From contig NZ_SCHL01000010.1 in the NCBI RefSeq assembly GCF_004099695.1, positions 1-64,000 on the forward strand: a DNA stretch of 64,000 bases, in the 5' to 3' direction. The position numbers and the translations under genes were made by a program. Numbering within the stretch: position 1 is the first letter of the stretch; each line of letters starts with the position of its first letter. The notes beneath the pieces are model-generated. The model was not told the origin of the DNA, searched no databases, and saw nothing but the letters and a program-made list of their open reading frames with translations. Of this stretch, positions 28,029 through 36,520 are shown piece by piece. This DNA comes from Methanosarcina sp. MSH10X1 (GTDB lineage Archaea; Halobacteriota; Methanosarcinia; Methanosarcinales; Methanosarcinaceae).

Positions 28029-29438
28029 TCACTTTTCTTTCAAAAATTCGTCAATTGCTTTTGCGGCTTTCTTGCCTGCGCCCATTGCACTGATAACGGT
28101 TGCTGCGCCTGTTACCACGTCTCCGCCGGCAAAGACTCCGCACTTGGAGGTTGCGCCGGTTTCCTCATCTGCAACTACGGTGCCTCTCCTGTTCTGGTCA
28201 AGGCCTTCTGAGCCTTTGAAGATAATGGGGTTCGGGGAGGTGCCGATTGCGATAACCACAACATCGGCAGGGATTGTGAATTCCGAGCCTTCCACAGGGG
28301 CAGGGCTTCTCCTGCCTGACTTGTCAGGTTCGCCAAGTTCCATTTTTATGCATTCGACGGCTGTAACATTGAATTTCTCGTCACCGAGGATGCGGACAGG
28401 ATTTGTAAGGAGCCTGAAGGTTATGCCTTCTTCTTTAGCGTGCTCGATTTCTTCCCTGCGGGCTGGCATCTCGTCCTCTCCGCGGCGGTAGACTATGCTG
28501 ACCTCATCCGCGCCCAGGCGGAGGGCTGACCGGGCGGCGTCCATTGCCACGTTTCCGCCTCCGACCACCACTACATGTTTCCCGAGCCTGACTTCTGTAT
28601 CGTACTCAGCATCGTAGGCTTTCATGAGGTTTACACGGGTCAGGAATTCGTTTGCGGAATATACACCGTTGAAGTTCTCCCCTGGGATTCCCATGAAACC
28701 TGGGAGGCCTGCGCCCGTGCCCAGGAAGACCGCATCGAAGTCGTCACAGAGCTCGTCCAGGGTTTTGATTCTGCCAATTATATAGTTGGGTTTGAACTCA
28801 ACCCCTAGCTGCTTGATGTATTCAACTTCCTGCCGTACAATCTCTTTTGGCAGCCTGAATTCGGGAATGCCGTAACTCAGCACTCCGCCGGCTTTGTGCA
28901 GGGATTCAAAAATTGTTACTTTGTGACCCAGCTTTGCAAGGTCTGCTGCGGCAGTAAGCCCTGCAGGGCCTGAGCCGACAACGGCTACTTTCTTTCCGGT
29001 CGGCTTCGTAATTTCAGGGACTTTCACTCCCTGCTGGCGCTCGTAATCGGCGCAGAAACGTTCGAGCCTTCCAATCGCTACTGGCTGCCCTTTCTTCCCG
29101 AGTACGCAGAGAGCTTCACACTGAGTTTCCTGGGGACAGACGCGGCCGCAGATGGCGGGAAGGGCATTTGTGCCTTTAATCTTCTCGATTGCCCCTGAAA
29201 AATCTTCCTCACAGATCAGTTTTATAAAACCAGAAATATCCACATTTACAGGGCAGCCTTCTACACATTTTGGTTCCTTGCAGGAGAGGCAGCGGGAGGC
29301 TTCGGCAAGAGCATCTTCTTTTGTATAGCCGAGAGCGACTTCATTAAAGTTCTTTTTGCGCTCCTCGGCAGGCTGTTCTGGCATCGGGGTCCTTTCTTTT
29401 TTTACTTTCCCTGCCTTTTCATCTTGTAATTCTTGCAT
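28029..29438 (-). CDS. NADPH-dependent flavin oxidoreductase, GltD/NfnB/SudA type
   Basis: 469 residues. The N-terminal iron-sulfur domain has Cys50, 53, 58 and 62 plus Cys97, 101, 107 and 111. FAD binding is at GSGPAG (155-160), and the NADPH loop VVVGGGNVAMDAARSA lies near 290. The family includes glutamate synthase small subunits and the large subunit of NfnAB/SudAB. With the FNR-like subunit 17 nt upstream, the pair fits an NfnAB/SudAB-type complex linking ferredoxin, NADH and NADPH pools. No glutamate synthase large subunit is nearby. Confidence 0.87.
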   Translation of the reverse strand: MQELQDEKAGKVKKERTPMPEQPAEERKKNFNEVALGYTKEDALAEASRCLSCKEPKCVEGCPVNVDISGFIKLICEEDFSGAIEKIKGTNALPAICGRVCPQETQCEALCVLGKKGQPVAIGRLERFCADYERQQGVKVPEITKPTGKKVAVVGSGPAGLTAAADLAKLGHKVTIFESLHKAGGVLSYGIPEFRLPKEIVRQEVEYIKQLGVEFKPNYIIGRIKTLDELCDDFDAVFLGTGAGLPGFMGIPGENFNGVYSANEFLTRVNLMKAYDAEYDTEVRLGKHVVVVGGGNVAMDAARSALRLGADEVSIVYRRGEDEMPARREEIEHAKEEGITFRLLTNPVRILGDEKFNVTAVECIKMELGEPDKSGRRSPAPVEGSEFTIPADVVVIAIGTSPNPIIFKGSEGLDQNRRGTVVADEETGATSKCGVFAGGDVVTGAATVISAMGAGKKAAKAIDEFLKEK

Positions 29439-29455
29439 TTTTCATCCTCTCCTTA

Positions 29456-30301
29456 TCAGTGCAGTCCGCACCTGCATTCCTCTTCATACTTCTCCACGGC
29501 TTTTGCCTCTTCGCCGCGGTACATTGCAAGCCTGTTCATGAGCTCCACGAAATCGACCTTCCGTGCATCAAATTCAGGCCCGTCAACGCAGGTGAATTTT
29601 GTCTTTCCGTCAACTGTAACCCTGCAGCCGCCGCACATTCCTGTTCCATCCACCATAATCGAGTTAAGGCTGACCAGGATTTCAACATCGTAAGGAGAAG
29701 CCACTCCTGCTCCTACTTTCATCATTATTGGGGGGCCGATAATCACAACTCTTGCAACCTCATCACCGCTGTCCAGTATTCTTTTCATGATGTCGGTCAC
29801 AAACCCGTGGTGTCCTTTTGAGCCGTCATCGGTTGCGATAAACAGTTCGGAGCTGGCATTTTTCATCTCGTCTTCAAGGATAAGAAGATCTTTGTTCCGG
29901 GCTCCTATAATGGAAATTACCCTGTTGCCTGCTCTGGTGTAAGCTTTTGCCTGGGGATAAATAGGGGCAACCCCTACGCCTCCTCCTACGAGAATTACAG
30001 TGCCGAGTTTCCTGATATCGGCGGGGGTGCCAAGAGGCCCGACAAAGTCTTCCAGAAATTCGCCTGCAGAGAGCTTTGCAAGCTGTTTTGTAGTCTTGCC
30101 CATCTCCTGATATATTACAGTCACTGTGCCCTTATCTTTCTCAAAATCAGCAATCGTAAGGGGAATCCTTTCCCCCTTCTCATTAATCCTGAGGATTATG
30201 AACTGTCCCGCTTTCGCAGCTTTTGCCACGTCAGGGGCATCTATTACCATCCTGTGCACCGACGGGGCAATTTCTTCCTTTTTCAATATTTTATATGCCA
30301 T
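29456..30301 (-). CDS. Ferredoxin-NADP reductase-like subunit (NfnA/SudB type)
   Basis: 281 residues: FAD domain (about 1-95), NAD(P) domain starting at VILVGGGVGVAPIYPQAKA (about 100-118), and a C-terminal [2Fe-2S] site in MCGGCRVTVDGKTKFTCVDGP plus a late CRC. This architecture is shared by dihydroorotate dehydrogenase electron-transfer subunits and the NfnA/SudB subunit; the downstream GltD-like partner favours the latter. In a methanogen the pair could make NADPH for biosynthesis. Confidence 0.85.
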   Translation of the reverse strand: MAYKILKKEEIAPSVHRMVIDAPDVAKAAKAGQFIILRINEKGERIPLTIADFEKDKGTVTVIYQEMGKTTKQLAKLSAGEFLEDFVGPLGTPADIRKLGTVILVGGGVGVAPIYPQAKAYTRAGNRVISIIGARNKDLLILEDEMKNASSELFIATDDGSKGHHGFVTDIMKRILDSGDEVARVVIIGPPIMMKVGAGVASPYDVEILVSLNSIMVDGTGMCGGCRVTVDGKTKFTCVDGPEFDARKVDFVELMNRLAMYRGEEAKAVEKYEEECRCGLH

Positions 30302-30891
30302 GGGATCACATTTTCCTGAGTAAAAGCAATTTTTTGAGCAAATGAATTGGTAAATTTTGATATGGCGGATCCCCTCACGGATTTTTTTAAATCCCGAGCT
30401 TTTCCGTCTGGACGCTCTCCTTATACTGATTAATGGGATATATATTCTCCCAAATAATTTTAATTATTTTGTCCGTCTGGATCATTTTTTGTTAAATTCT
30501 AAACGCCCGCTATCTCAATACTTCCTGTTTAAAAAGAATCTAAATATTCTTCAACTCTTTGACCATTCTTGCAATAATTTAATAAATCTAGTGGGTATAA
30601 TAAATTAAGGGGTAATCCCTGAGACGGTTAAATCAGGAGGTGGATTGGCGTAGAGAAGGGATAGAGCAAACCTGATAGCTATGGCCATATGCCTGAGTAC
30701 AGCCAGAACCTGAACGAACTTTATGGCCGTATTTGAGCCTGAATGTTTAAAACCTTTGCCTGAAGAAGGAGTTCATCCGTTATGTTGCGTTACATACAAA
30801 TGGATAGTTACATACAAATGGATAATTTCGTTCTTGCAGGCGTATTAAAAGAGAAACACAACTGGAATAAACTTATATGGGGGTTAAATAG
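30302..30891. other. Divergent intergenic region with two direct repeats
   Basis: About 590 bases without a supported gene. GTTACATACAAATGGATA occurs twice in tandem (30789-30806, 30807-30824). A looser pair of TATGGCC-R-TAT...GCCTGA segments lies near 30681 and 30721. A GC-richer block at 30605-30760 stands out from the AT-rich flanks and could be a small RNA, but I cannot fold it convincingly. Confidence 0.5.
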
Positions 30892-31032
30892 ATGCCTGAA
30901 GAAAGAAGAGAAGGTACAAAGGGAGAGAAATTAGAGGAAAAAGAAGGAGAAGAAGTCGCTGATGTCGATCCAATTCATCCTACCGAAGCACGGGGCGGCA
31001 AGAAGAGATCGCTTCTTGACACCTGCAAATAA
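30892..31032 (+). CDS. 46-residue charged microprotein
   Basis: Reads MPEERREGTKGEKLEEKEG, then EEVADVDPIHPTEARGGKK and RSLLDTCK. GGGGG at 30879-30883 gives a well-spaced ribosome binding site. It is hydrophilic, disordered-looking and has a single Cys three residues from the end. The function is unknown. A second microprotein gene follows 76 nt later, also with one Cys. Confidence 0.65.
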   Translation: MPEERREGTKGEKLEEKEGEEVADVDPIHPTEARGGKKRSLLDTCK

Positions 31033-31108
31033 TCTCACTCTTTCTATTTTTAGCTGAAATGAATTAAGAGTCTGTGAGATTTAAGGAGTTAAGGGAGGGT
31101 CGCTCATA

Positions 31109-31243
31109 GTGCAGAAAACCGATATCGATTCTCAGAGCCCAATGGAAAAAGAGCTCAAGGACAGGAAAAAACCTCTCGTAAGCTGCGATAAGTACGATGA
31201 AGAGGATAGAAAGGCCCTCTATGGGGAACAAAAAGAGTCCTGA
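31109..31243 (+). CDS. 44-residue charged microprotein
   Basis: Starts at a GTG preceded by GGGAGGG (31093-31099). It reads QKTDIDSQSPMEKELKDRK, then KPLVSCDKYDEEDRKALYG and EQKES. It is highly polar with one Cys. No family is recognised. It is probably cotranscribed with the 46-residue gene upstream; paired microproteins of this kind could bind each other or a partner, which is inference. Confidence 0.6.
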   Translation: MQKTDIDSQSPMEKELKDRKKPLVSCDKYDEEDRKALYGEQKES

Positions 31244-31371
31244 ACATTTTCGGGGCAGAGAAGGGAAAAACAAAGGGAAATTCCTTGCAGGGGTTTTGAT
31301 TGAACCTTTGTTTTTCCTCCTTTTGAAGTTTTTTTTCTTTTTTGCTTGCCTTTTTCTCTCGATTTTTTATT

Positions 31372-31443
31372 CCACTTATTTTCCTAATTTTTTATCTACT
31401 TATCTGCCCAATTTTTATTCTACTTATCTGCCCAATTTTTTAT
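31372..31443. repeat. Three tandem 24-bp pyrimidine-rich units
   Basis: Units at 31372, 31396 and 31420; the last two are nearly identical (CTACTTATCTGCCCAATTTT plus four bases) and the first is diverged. The strand asymmetry is strong enough to favour unusual DNA structure or a U-rich transcript. Confidence 0.8.
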
Positions 31444-31576
31444 CTACTCTGTTTTCCTTGCTTTTATTCTGCTTTATTTTTCTCCATTATCTGATCTTGC
31501 TTTTTTATTCCTCTGTCCTTCTTTTTTTCTTAATTTAAGCACCTTCTTTCATCATCTTCGATTATTTTCGTAAATT

Positions 31577-31608
31577 TTATATGGATATATGCGCATATAT
31601 CCATATAA
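31577..31608. promoter_or_regulatory. Perfect 32-bp palindrome, likely ArsR operator over the TATA box
   Basis: The half site TTATATGGATATATGC (31577-31592) is followed by its exact complement through 31608. TTATATGG doubles as a TATA box about 30 nt before the arsR ATG at 31611, implying a nearly leaderless message. A repressor bound here would block TBP, the usual mode for autoregulated archaeal ArsR proteins. Confidence 0.75.
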
Positions 31609-31610
31609 TT

Positions 31611-31943
31611 ATGCTTGAAAGTAAAGTCAAATTTTTTAAAGCTCTTGCAGACGGGACCAGGCTCACTATCCTTTCCTACTTGCTGGAAAACAGTTACTGT
31701 GCCTGTGACGTTACTTCCCTTACAGATAAGGACCAGACAACGGTTTCAAAGCACCTGAAAGTGCTCGCCGAAGCCGGGATTTTAAAGTATGAAAAAAAAG
31801 GTCGAAATGTGATTTACAGCATAAAGGATGAAAGTACCAGGAAAATGTTACTTGTCCTTGGAATAGGAGAAATAAAACCCTGCTGCGAGAGCCGGAATGG
31901 TTCAGGGGCATTTTCCACGAACCAGGACGAAGTTAGAAATTAA
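31611..31943 (+). CDS. arsR: ArsR-family metalloid-responsive repressor
   Basis: 110 residues: a winged helix with the recognition helix at TTVSKHLKVLAEAGILKYEKKGR (about 43-65). Cys30 and Cys32 (CACD) match the ELCVC-type arsenite site in the helix before it, and a Cys91-Cys92 pair near the C-terminus could add a ligand. I start it at the ATG at 31611, three bases after the operator palindrome; an ATG at 31581 would lie inside the palindrome. With arsM next, arsenite or antimonite is the likely inducer. Confidence 0.88.
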   Translation: MLESKVKFFKALADGTRLTILSYLLENSYCACDVTSLTDKDQTTVSKHLKVLAEAGILKYEKKGRNVIYSIKDESTRKMLLVLGIGEIKPCCESRNGSGAFSTNQDEVRN

Positions 31944-31976
31944 GAAGAAGTTGTCGGTAAAAAAGAAGGTGAAACT

Positions 31977-32729
31977 ATGGATGCAGATGAAAAGAAGGCA
32001 GTGATAAAAAAGAAATATGGGGAGATTGCAATGGCAGGAGGTTCCTGCTGTTCAGGCAGTTCATGCTGTGGAGGCTCCAGCCCCGCAGAGCTTTCAAAAT
32101 CCCTTGGCTATACAGGCGATCAGGTCCTTTCTTTCCAGGAAGCAAATATGGGACTTGGGTGCGGCAACCCGACAGCTTTTGCGGAGATTAAACCCGATGA
32201 TGTCGTTCTCGATCTGGGCTCGGGTGCAGGATTTGATTGTTTCCTTGCAGCAGAGAAAACAGGAAGTTCAGGAAAGGTGATCGGAGTCGATATGACTTCG
32301 GAAATGATTGAAAAAGCAAAGACAAACGCCTTTAAATACGGTTATTCAAATGTTGAATTCCGTTTTGGAGATATTGAGGCCCTTCCGGTCGAGGATAAGT
32401 CCGTGGATATCATTATCAGCAATTGTGTGATTAACCTTGCGCCGGATAAAGAAAAGGTTTTCAGGGAAGCTTCCAGGGTTTTAAAACCGGGAGGCAGGAT
32501 GTATCTTTCGGATATGGTGCTTCTGGCTGAACTTCCCGAGGACCTGAGGAATGACAAAGATCTTCTTGCAGGCTGCGTTGCAGGTGCGCTCTTAAGAGAA
32601 GAATATCTAAGGCTTTTGAATGACGCCGGGTTCTCAGTTGAGATCCTGAACGAAGATCCTGAAATTAGTGAAAGACAGTATGAAAGTTTGCCTGTGGAAA
32701 GTCTGAAGCTGAAAGCATGGATAGACTGA
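31977..32729 (+). CDS. arsM: Arsenite S-adenosylmethionine methyltransferase
   Basis: 250 residues. The SAM motif [10 protein letters not shown] is at 79-88 and the family Cys residues are visible: Cys62 in GLGCGNP, Cys near 151 in ISNCVINL and Cys near 201 in LAGCVAGAL, the set that binds As(III). An extra N-terminal [11 protein letters not shown] segment (24-31) is typical of archaeal and bacterial ArsM. It methylates arsenite to volatile or less toxic species. AAGGTGAAA precedes the ATG, 33 nt after arsR, so the two form an operon. Confidence 0.9.
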   Translation: MDADEKKAVIKKKYGEIAMAGGSCCSGSSCCGGSSPAELSKSLGYTGDQVLSFQEANMGLGCGNPTAFAEIKPDDVVLDLGSGAGFDCFLAAEKTGSSGKVIGVDMTSEMIEKAKTNAFKYGYSNVEFRFGDIEALPVEDKSVDIIISNCVINLAPDKEKVFREASRVLKPGGRMYLSDMVLLAELPEDLRNDKDLLAGCVAGALLREEYLRLLNDAGFSVEILNEDPEISERQYESLPVESLKLKAWID

Positions 32730-33027
32730 AAGCGCAAGTCTAAATAATACTTTATCACAGCTTCTTTTTCTATTTTCTTTTTTCCTTGCATCTCTTTCCA
32801 TTTATCTTTACAGGTCATTATTTTTTAGAAAGGATGTCTTCCGTAATACTGAATGAATGACAGGTCAAATCCTTCTTCGGGCAAAGCTTATTTAATGACT
32901 TTCATTATATATTGCTCTAATCGCGTGTTTTTCGGCGGTATGGGTATTATTTTCATTTCTAAATCAATCTATATACCTTCAATTCGATTATTAAGATTGC
33001 ATCCGTTTTAACCAATATCTAAAGGAG

Positions 33028-34404
33028 ATGACAGGTATAAAATCAATAATTCTTGCAGGCGGCTCAGGAACGCGACTCTGGCCTCTCAGCCGGGAAATGT
33101 ATCCCAAACAGTTTTTAAAATTCGGGAACACTTCCCTTTTCCAGGAAACAGTCCTCCGGTGCCTTGAAATTTCTGAAATTTCTGAAATTTTCGTTGTAAC
33201 GAATGAGGCTCAGAAATTTTTTGTAATCGGACAGATTACGGAAATGGGGTACTCAATCCCTTCAGAGAATGTCTTAATCGAGCCCGAAGGCAAGAATACT
33301 CTCCCTGCGATCTTTTTCGGAATGAAAGAAATTGAAAACAAATTTGGGCGCTCTGTGGTAGGAGTTTTCTCCTCGGATCACGTCCTTGACAGAACTGCGA
33401 TGCAGACAATTTCTTCAGCTGAAGAACTTGCTTCGGATTATCTGGTTACTTTCGGGGTAGTTCCTGTTTTTCCTCATACGGGGTATGGTTATATTAAAGC
33501 CTCAGAAGCCTGCGGGTCAGGTTACCGGGTTTCGGAGTTCAGGGAAAAGCCGGATCTGGAAACTGCGGAAAAATACATTCAGGAAGGTTGCCTCTGGAAC
33601 AGCGGGATGTTTCTTTTCGAGACAGGGCTTTTCTTTGAGGAAGTTAAAAAACACGCACCTTCGGTTTTCGCCTGTTTTGAGAGTGGGAAAAATATAAATG
33701 AAATTTATGAGTGCGTTGACAAAATTTCCATTGACTATGGAATAATGGAAAAATCCAATAGGGTTGCAGTTGTAAAACTGGAGCAGAAATGGAGTGATCT
33801 CGGGAATTTTGCAGCAATATATGACGAGCTTGAAAAGGACACTGTAGGGAACGTAATCCATGAATGTGATCCTTTGCTTTTGAATTCCGATGGGAACCTT
33901 GTATATTCAAAATGTGGCAAAATTGTCTCACTCATCGATATTAAGGACATGGTTATTGTCGATACCAGTGATGCTCTGTTAATCTGCCCTAAATCCAGCA
34001 GCCAGAAGGTAAAGGATATTGTTTCCGCACTTAAAGATAGGAAAGATGAAAGGGCATACATAGGGCAGACCGTTTACAGACCCTGGGGGTCGTATACCTT
34101 ACTTGAAGCCTCTCCAGAGCATAAGATTAAAAATATTACCGTGCTTCCTGACCATAAGTTGAGCCTCCAGCTGCATTATCACCGGAGTGAACACTGGGTA
34201 GTTGTTAAAGGTATGGCCTGCGTGGAAGTCAGTGGGCAGCAGTTTTTCCTGAGACCCGGCGAGAGTACTTTTATCAGCGCAGGAGAGAAGCACCGATTGT
34301 CAAATCCCGGGAAAGTCCCGCTTGAGATCATCGAGGTGCAGTTAGGGGAACTTGTAGATGAAGCAGATATTGTCAGGTTTGACGATGTTTACGGAAGGAG
34401 CTGA
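33028..34404 (+). CDS. manC: Mannose-1-phosphate guanylyltransferase / mannose-6-phosphate isomerase
   Basis: 458 residues, a bifunctional type II enzyme. The N-terminal nucleotidyltransferase carries ILAGGSGTRLWPLSREMYPKQFL (8-30), and the C-terminal cupin carries RPWGSY (about 350) and LSLQLHYHRSEHWVVVKG (about 378), the isomerase metal site. Together they turn fructose-6-phosphate-derived mannose phosphates into GDP-mannose, a donor for surface glycans. AAAGGAG abuts the ATG with no spacer, unusual for a ribosome binding site, so the exact start is slightly uncertain. It opens the glycan locus. Confidence 0.92.
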   Translation: MTGIKSIILAGGSGTRLWPLSREMYPKQFLKFGNTSLFQETVLRCLEISEISEIFVVTNEAQKFFVIGQITEMGYSIPSENVLIEPEGKNTLPAIFFGMKEIENKFGRSVVGVFSSDHVLDRTAMQTISSAEELASDYLVTFGVVPVFPHTGYGYIKASEACGSGYRVSEFREKPDLETAEKYIQEGCLWNSGMFLFETGLFFEEVKKHAPSVFACFESGKNINEIYECVDKISIDYGIMEKSNRVAVVKLEQKWSDLGNFAAIYDELEKDTVGNVIHECDPLLLNSDGNLVYSKCGKIVSLIDIKDMVIVDTSDALLICPKSSSQKVKDIVSALKDRKDERAYIGQTVYRPWGSYTLLEASPEHKIKNITVLPDHKLSLQLHYHRSEHWVVVKGMACVEVSGQQFFLRPGESTFISAGEKHRLSNPGKVPLEIIEVQLGELVDEADIVRFDDVYGRS

Positions 34405-34701
34405 ACAGGCTCCTTTACTGGATAGGAAATAGATTATATAAGTGCTGGAACTACGAGAACAGGTGCTATGCATGCAACCGTGCTTCAAAAACACATCTGC
34501 TGCAAGAGAAATAGTACCTGGGGATAGATTAGTTTCCAGTTATTTTTTTACACCAGTGCGAAGTTAAAATAATATTGATTTTAATTTATTATTTGAAATC
34601 GAAATAATTTTTACTCCATAATTGATAATACGGGCAAGAGAGCTCTTAACCGACGATTGATGAAATCTTAAATCTTAACCGATAAAATAAACTAAAAAGA
34701 A
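34405..34701. other. Intergenic stretch between manC and the flippase gene
   Basis: About 300 AT-rich bases; nothing identifiable beyond likely promoter DNA. Confidence 0.5.
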
Positions 34702-36201
34702 ATGATCTTCTGGGCTGTGTTTAATATAATTCCTATTTTTTCAAACATCCTGAAAATAGATCCTATTCAGCGCCAGAGCATAGTATCACTGTTCTGGCAG
34801 ATTGCATTAACAGCCATAGGCTTCTTGAGCACTATGTACTTCGCACAGACAGTAGGCGCTGGAGTTCTCGGTTCATATTTCCTGTTTTTAGCATACTATG
34901 GTATCATCGGCATGATTACTGATGGAGGATTTGGAGGAGCTGCGGTTAAACGCATCAGCGAAGGTGAAGAATCCGATGCATATTTTAGCGCATATTTTGC
35001 ATTGAGATTAGTATTCACGATAACTGGAGTACTGATTTTACTTGTGTTTAAAGACTATTTTGCAGACTTTACTGATTCAGGAATATTTGTCTGGTTATTG
35101 ATATTATTATTAGTATCAATGATTGCAGGTCCAATCTCCAGTGGAGTTGCCGGCAAGGGGAAAATGGGAATACGCAACACCTGTGAAGGCATAAACAACA
35201 TCTTACGTGTTCTATTCCAGGTCCCGGCAATATACCTCGGATATGAAACCGCAGGTCTGGCTGGGGGCATGGTAGCTGGAATCATCGGAGCAGCAATAAT
35301 CGAATTCCGTTTCTTTGATCTGCATTTTGTGCGTTTCAAATGGGACCATATAAAAAGTCTGTTCATATTTTCATTCTGGCTATTTTTGACATCCAGTGGA
35401 GTGCTTGTATTTTCACAGGCTGACACTATCTTTATCGGATATTTCATGAATAATGAAGATGTAGGTATCTACAGGGTAGTATTCCAGTTCACAGCTATTG
35501 CCGCATTTAGTTCTACCGCAATAAGGATGACTCTTTGGCCCAGAATCAGCCAGTGGAGCAAGACCAATGAAATCCATCTTGTAGAGGAGTCACTGTCACG
35601 TGCAATTAGCTACTCACTGATACTTGCAATTCCGGTATTCGTGGGTGGTGTACTGCTGGGTGATCGTTTACTAGGTTCATTCTATGGTGCAGACTTTGTT
35701 CGGGGCTATCATACATTGATAATACTCCTTGCCGTACAGGTGGTTAATGTATTCCAGTACTTTTTCACGATGTATCTGGATGCTCTGGATCATCCTCAAG
35801 AATCATTTAAGGTTACGGCAATCGGAGTTGGGGCAAATATTTTATTAAATATATTGCTAATCCCACTCATTGGAATAAATGGCGCAGCAGTAGCGACGCT
35901 GGCAACAATGACATTAAATGCCTTACTCGCCTGGCGTGCTTTATCCCGATATGTTACAATAAGACTGGAACATCAAAATCTGTCGAATATCGTGATATCT
36001 TCGATTGCAATGGGGGTACTCGTAGGTGGGTACCGTTTGTTTATACCACTTGACAATATCTGGGTTACTATACTGGCGGTTGCTTTCGGCGGGATGACAT
36101 ACGGTTTCTTGATATTGAAATTCGATAAAAAGGTGTACCATGAAATGAGAGATATTGTGGAGAAAATCGGTATAGGTTTTGTTTGGCCAGGCTGGCTGTG
36201 A
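34702..36201 (+). CDS. Wzx-type polysaccharide flippase
   Basis: 499 residues, almost entirely hydrophobic with about 12-14 transmembrane helices, of the MOP/RfbX superfamily. Features include the N-terminal FWQIALTAIGFLSTMYFAQTVGAGVLGSYF motif region and the family-like GANILLNILLIPLIGINGAAVATLAT near 390. It likely flips lipid-linked oligosaccharides to the outside for AglB, which lies 10 kb downstream. Only a weak AAAAAGAA precedes the ATG. Confidence 0.88.
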   Translation: MIFWAVFNIIPIFSNILKIDPIQRQSIVSLFWQIALTAIGFLSTMYFAQTVGAGVLGSYFLFLAYYGIIGMITDGGFGGAAVKRISEGEESDAYFSAYFALRLVFTITGVLILLVFKDYFADFTDSGIFVWLLILLLVSMIAGPISSGVAGKGKMGIRNTCEGINNILRVLFQVPAIYLGYETAGLAGGMVAGIIGAAIIEFRFFDLHFVRFKWDHIKSLFIFSFWLFLTSSGVLVFSQADTIFIGYFMNNEDVGIYRVVFQFTAIAAFSSTAIRMTLWPRISQWSKTNEIHLVEESLSRAISYSLILAIPVFVGGVLLGDRLLGSFYGADFVRGYHTLIILLAVQVVNVFQYFFTMYLDALDHPQESFKVTAIGVGANILLNILLIPLIGINGAAVATLATMTLNALLAWRALSRYVTIRLEHQNLSNIVISSIAMGVLVGGYRLFIPLDNIWVTILAVAFGGMTYGFLILKFDKKVYHEMRDIVEKIGIGFVWPGWL

Positions 36202-36520
36202 GTTATTTATATTCGAGCTATAATATGATCTTAATATCCATAATCCAGATGAAATATTACCATTTTTATAAATTCCAGTATCTCCATTAACGTAGGATTT
36301 TTTAAAATTTAGGATTTGAATAACCAACACTAATAGCTTCTGGAAAGGTGAAATTATAGCTTTGAATAAGTTCAATTAAGCTACAACCGACTCGTATGAG
36401 ATGATTTTGAGAAACTATAGGTATCATCTTTCAAATTATACAGTTAATTATTTGAAGGCAGTTAAAACTCCTATGTGAGGATAGCTGAGTACCAGAACTA
36501 AATGGAAAAATGTGAGATCG
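36202..36520. other. Intergenic stretch before the first glycosyltransferase
   Basis: About 320 AT-rich bases; no gene, repeat or hairpin seen. Confidence 0.5.

Larger units (their letters stand above)
31244..31610. other. Pyrimidine-rich tract and arsR control region
   Basis: From about 31290 to 31555 the plus strand is almost pure T and C with little purine. It contains three 24-bp tandem units. An open frame through it encodes only a low-complexity Phe/Leu/Tyr string and is not a gene. The right end is the arsR operator. Confidence 0.65.

Noticed and set aside
30605-30760. Riboswitch or small RNA upstream of the microprotein genes
   Set aside because: Composition is suggestive, but I could not find a conserved fold or a known riboswitch core, so it is only mentioned in the gap description.
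31197-31538. 113-codon hydrophobic frame resembling a membrane protein
   Set aside because: It is produced by the polypyrimidine tract; the Phe/Leu/Tyr repeats follow from T/C-rich DNA, and its start overlaps a microprotein gene in another frame.
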